A stretch of 8,312 nt of DNA. Source: Pseudomonadota bacterium (GTDB lineage: Bacteria; Pseudomonadota; Alphaproteobacteria; Rhizobiales; Rhizobiaceae). Where the stretch lies: the NCBI GenBank assembly GCA_023387775.1, contig JAEWHN010000366.1:1-8312 (forward strand). The letters run 5' to 3'. The position numbers and the translations under genes were made by a program. Shown piece by piece: positions 6,897 to 8,312 of the stretch. The notes below the pieces were generated by a model that was given only the letters and a program-made list of their open reading frames with translations, had not been told where the DNA came from and did not search any database. How positions within the stretch are numbered: the stretch's first letter is position 1; the number at the start of each line of letters is the position of its first letter.

Positions 6897-7997
6897 ATGC
6901 TTGACGACAGTTCCAACATCTTCATCCGGGCGTTCAGATCAATCGGCCGCATTATCGCCTGGCCGTTCAGGCGGGTGTGGGGCTGGTACTACCGGCAGAA
7001 CTGGATTCTTCAGGCCGTCGTCGCGCTCTGCGTGGCCAGCATTGCGGGCCTCTATGGCTATTTCATCTGGCAGACGCAGGCCTGGACCAACTTCAATCCC
7101 GACTACGCCGACGCCTACCAGTTCGAAAAGCGCAGCACCACTGCGGGCGAGCAGCTGGCCGAGAACGACGGCAGCGCAACCAAGACATGCGCCCGCTCGG
7201 CCATAGCCGACGTCACCGCCGACCTCACGGACTTCAACGTCAACCAGAACGCCTGGATCTCGTCGATGCTTCTCTACAAGCTCGGCTTCTTCGGCCTGTC
7301 CTGGGACGACACCCCCTTCCTCGACAACAAGGCCTCGTTCCAGCGCGGCATCAACCAGGCGGTGCGGCGCACCACGACCGAACTCGCCGACAATCTCGGC
7401 CGCGTGCGCGGCACCAGCCAGGTCGATTCCGACCTGCAGTCGGCGCGCGGCAACATGCAGTTCGACGAATACACCTGGTATTTCGGCCTGCGGCCCTTCG
7501 GCCCCAAGACGCCGACGCCCAGCTACTACCGCTCGGCCATCAAGAGCCTGCGCGCCTTCAACACGCGGCTGGAAAAATGCGGCGCCGTGTTCGACGCGCG
7601 CGCCGACAACCTGATCCAGTTCATCGATCGCATCGCCAACGACATCGGCAGCACCTCGGCCATCCTGAAGGACCGCGCCGAGAACCACAGCAATGGCTGG
7701 CTCGACCCGCGCGCCGACGACCGCTTCTGGTTCGCCTATGGCCAGCTCTATGGCTATTACGGCCTGCTCAAGGCCGCGCATGCCGATTTCGAGGACGTGC
7801 TGCGCACGCGCAATCTCGACAGCCTGTGGAACACGATGGAGCAGCAGACGCGCTCGGCGCTCAACATCCAGCCCTTCATCATCTCCAATGGCGCCGAAGC
7901 CGGCTGGATCATGCCGTCGCATTTGATCACCATGGGCTTCTACATCCTGCGCGTGCGCTCCAATCTGGTGGAAATCAGCAACGTCCTTTCGCGCTGA
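6897..7997 (+). CDS. DUF2333-family inner-membrane protein
   Basis: This is a 366-residue protein of unknown function that I recognise as DUF2333-like from its overall layout and the conserved WFA-YGQLYGYYGLLKA and C-terminal WIMPSHL segments. A short basic/aromatic cytoplasmic N-terminus (RRVWGWYYRQN) precedes one transmembrane helix at about 36-57 (WILQAVVALCVASIAGLYGYF), and the remaining roughly 300 residues should be periplasmic. That part is helical, with many Asp, Arg and aromatic residues (WISSMLLYKLGFFGLSWDD, DEYTWYFGLRPFG). Outside the membrane only Cys98 and Cys228 occur, and they could pair as a disulfide. The ATG at 6897 is preceded by GAGAGGA at 6877-6883 (13 nt) and a closer weak CGGA at 6887-6890, so the ribosome site is not ideal. 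It is transcribed away from choX. No partner is suggested by the context, since the next gene, fhs, is metabolic and has its own leader. Confidence 0.8.
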   Translation: MLDDSSNIFIRAFRSIGRIIAWPFRRVWGWYYRQNWILQAVVALCVASIAGLYGYFIWQTQAWTNFNPDYADAYQFEKRSTTAGEQLAENDGSATKTCARSAIADVTADLTDFNVNQNAWISSMLLYKLGFFGLSWDDTPFLDNKASFQRGINQAVRRTTTELADNLGRVRGTSQVDSDLQSARGNMQFDEYTWYFGLRPFGPKTPTPSYYRSAIKSLRAFNTRLEKCGAVFDARADNLIQFIDRIANDIGSTSAILKDRAENHSNGWLDPRADDRFWFAYGQLYGYYGLLKAAHADFEDVLRTRNLDSLWNTMEQQTRSALNIQPFIISNGAEAGWIMPSHLITMGFYILRVRSNLVEISNVLSR

Positions 7998-8116
7998 CCC
8001 GACGCCAAACAGCGTTATCGGAGCGCTTGGGGGCGACTGCTTCCTCGTCTGTCGCAATCCGTGTATTGAGCGGCTGTTTTGAGACGGCGAAAACGAGCCC
8101 CATCGGGATTCTATGC

Positions 8117-8133
8117 CCGGCGAAAGACGCCGG
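8117..8133 (+). promoter_or_regulatory. Hairpin in the fhs leader
   Basis: CCGGCG, AAAGA and CGCCGG form a perfect 6-bp stem with a 5-nt loop, 48 nt before the fhs start. No T-run follows. It could be the end of the DUF2333 transcript or part of the 5' leader of fhs. The remaining 7998-8181 sequence shows no clear promoter, and I do not recognise a riboswitch in it. Confidence 0.4.
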
Positions 8134-8181
8134 ATCGCGCGTCGCCGAAACTGGAAATGCAACGGAAGGGATCTTCTGCCT

Positions 8182-8312
8182 ATGTCCGAATTCAAGACTG
8201 ACATCCAAATAGCGCGCGCGGCCACGAAGCGTCCGATCCAGGAGATCGGCGCCAAGATCGGCATCGCGCCGGAGCACCTTTTGCCCTACGGCCACGACAA
8301 GGCCAAGGTGTC
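8182..8312 (+). CDS. fhs: Formate-tetrahydrofolate ligase, N-terminal fragment
   Basis: The window holds only the first 43 codons, and the gene continues to the right. The start MSEFKTDIQIARAATKRPIQ, followed by a GAKIGIAPEHLLPYG stretch and HDKAKVS, matches the conserved N-terminus of formate-tetrahydrofolate ligase (pattern: D-I-x-I-A-x-A-A, then P-Y-G-x-x-K-A-K-V). The enzyme makes 10-formyl-THF from formate, THF and ATP in cytoplasmic one-carbon metabolism. The catalytic P-loop lies beyond the window and cannot be checked. The ATG at 8182 has GGAAGGG 11 nt upstream, a rather wide spacing. The 184-nt gap and hairpin suggest its own transcription unit. One-carbon units from choline demethylation could in principle feed this pathway, but that is speculation from proximity. 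Confidence 0.9.
   Translation, partial: MSEFKTDIQIARAATKRPIQEIGAKIGIAPEHLLPYGHDKAKV

Noticed and set aside
6659..6904. Possible small protein of 81 residues before the DUF2333 gene
   Set aside because: No ribosome site, Arg/Cys/Pro-rich composition, and it covers the divergent promoter region.
6939..8264. Minus-strand frame of 441 codons opposite the DUF2333 gene and the fhs start
   Set aside because: It has no domain or ribosome site and overlaps two better-supported plus-strand genes.

Overview
The window reads as high-GC alphaproteobacterial chromosome, most likely Rhizobiales (Mesorhizobium/Phyllobacteriaceae-like). The evidence is the strong GC bias at codon third positions, the choX-choW-choV choline-uptake operon typical of rhizobia, a DUF2333-type membrane protein, and the last part of a large membrane protein of the kind that accompanies MoxR/DUF58/DUF4159 genes in this group. 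The genus assignment is inference. No RNA genes, insertion sequences, CRISPR arrays or phage genes were seen.

Layout. (1) 1-990, plus strand: 3' part of a large membrane protein with a glutamine-amidotransferase-like domain and a C-terminal transmembrane anchor; its start lies left of the window. (2) 991-1144: short convergent intergenic region. (3) 1145-3301, minus strand: complete 718-residue autotransporter with a signal peptide, a passenger of about a dozen degenerate 25-residue repeats, and a C-terminal beta-barrel ending in Phe. (4) 3302-3479: promoter/leader region of the autotransporter plus a strong 14-bp hairpin that probably terminates the cho operon. (5) 3480-6577, minus strand: choX (periplasmic binding protein), choW (permease) and choV (ATPase), a complete ABC importer for choline. 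choW and choV overlap by ATGA. choX and choW are separated by 114 nt containing a GC-rich hairpin. (6) 6578-6896: divergent control region with a clean palindrome just upstream of choX. (7) 6897-7997, plus strand: DUF2333-family inner-membrane/periplasmic protein. (8) 8182 to the window end, plus strand: first 43 codons of formate-tetrahydrofolate ligase (fhs), preceded by a 184-nt gap with a small hairpin.

How the genes work together. ChoX captures choline in the periplasm, ChoW forms the channel and ChoV drives transport; choline would then serve as a carbon/nitrogen source or glycine-betaine precursor through enzymes encoded elsewhere. The autotransporter is a separate surface-protein gene on the same strand. 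DUF2333 and fhs appear to be unrelated housekeeping neighbours. Nothing here demands a wholly new system. The points most worth following up are the repeat architecture of the autotransporter passenger, the palindrome at the choX promoter, and the hairpin between choX and choW.
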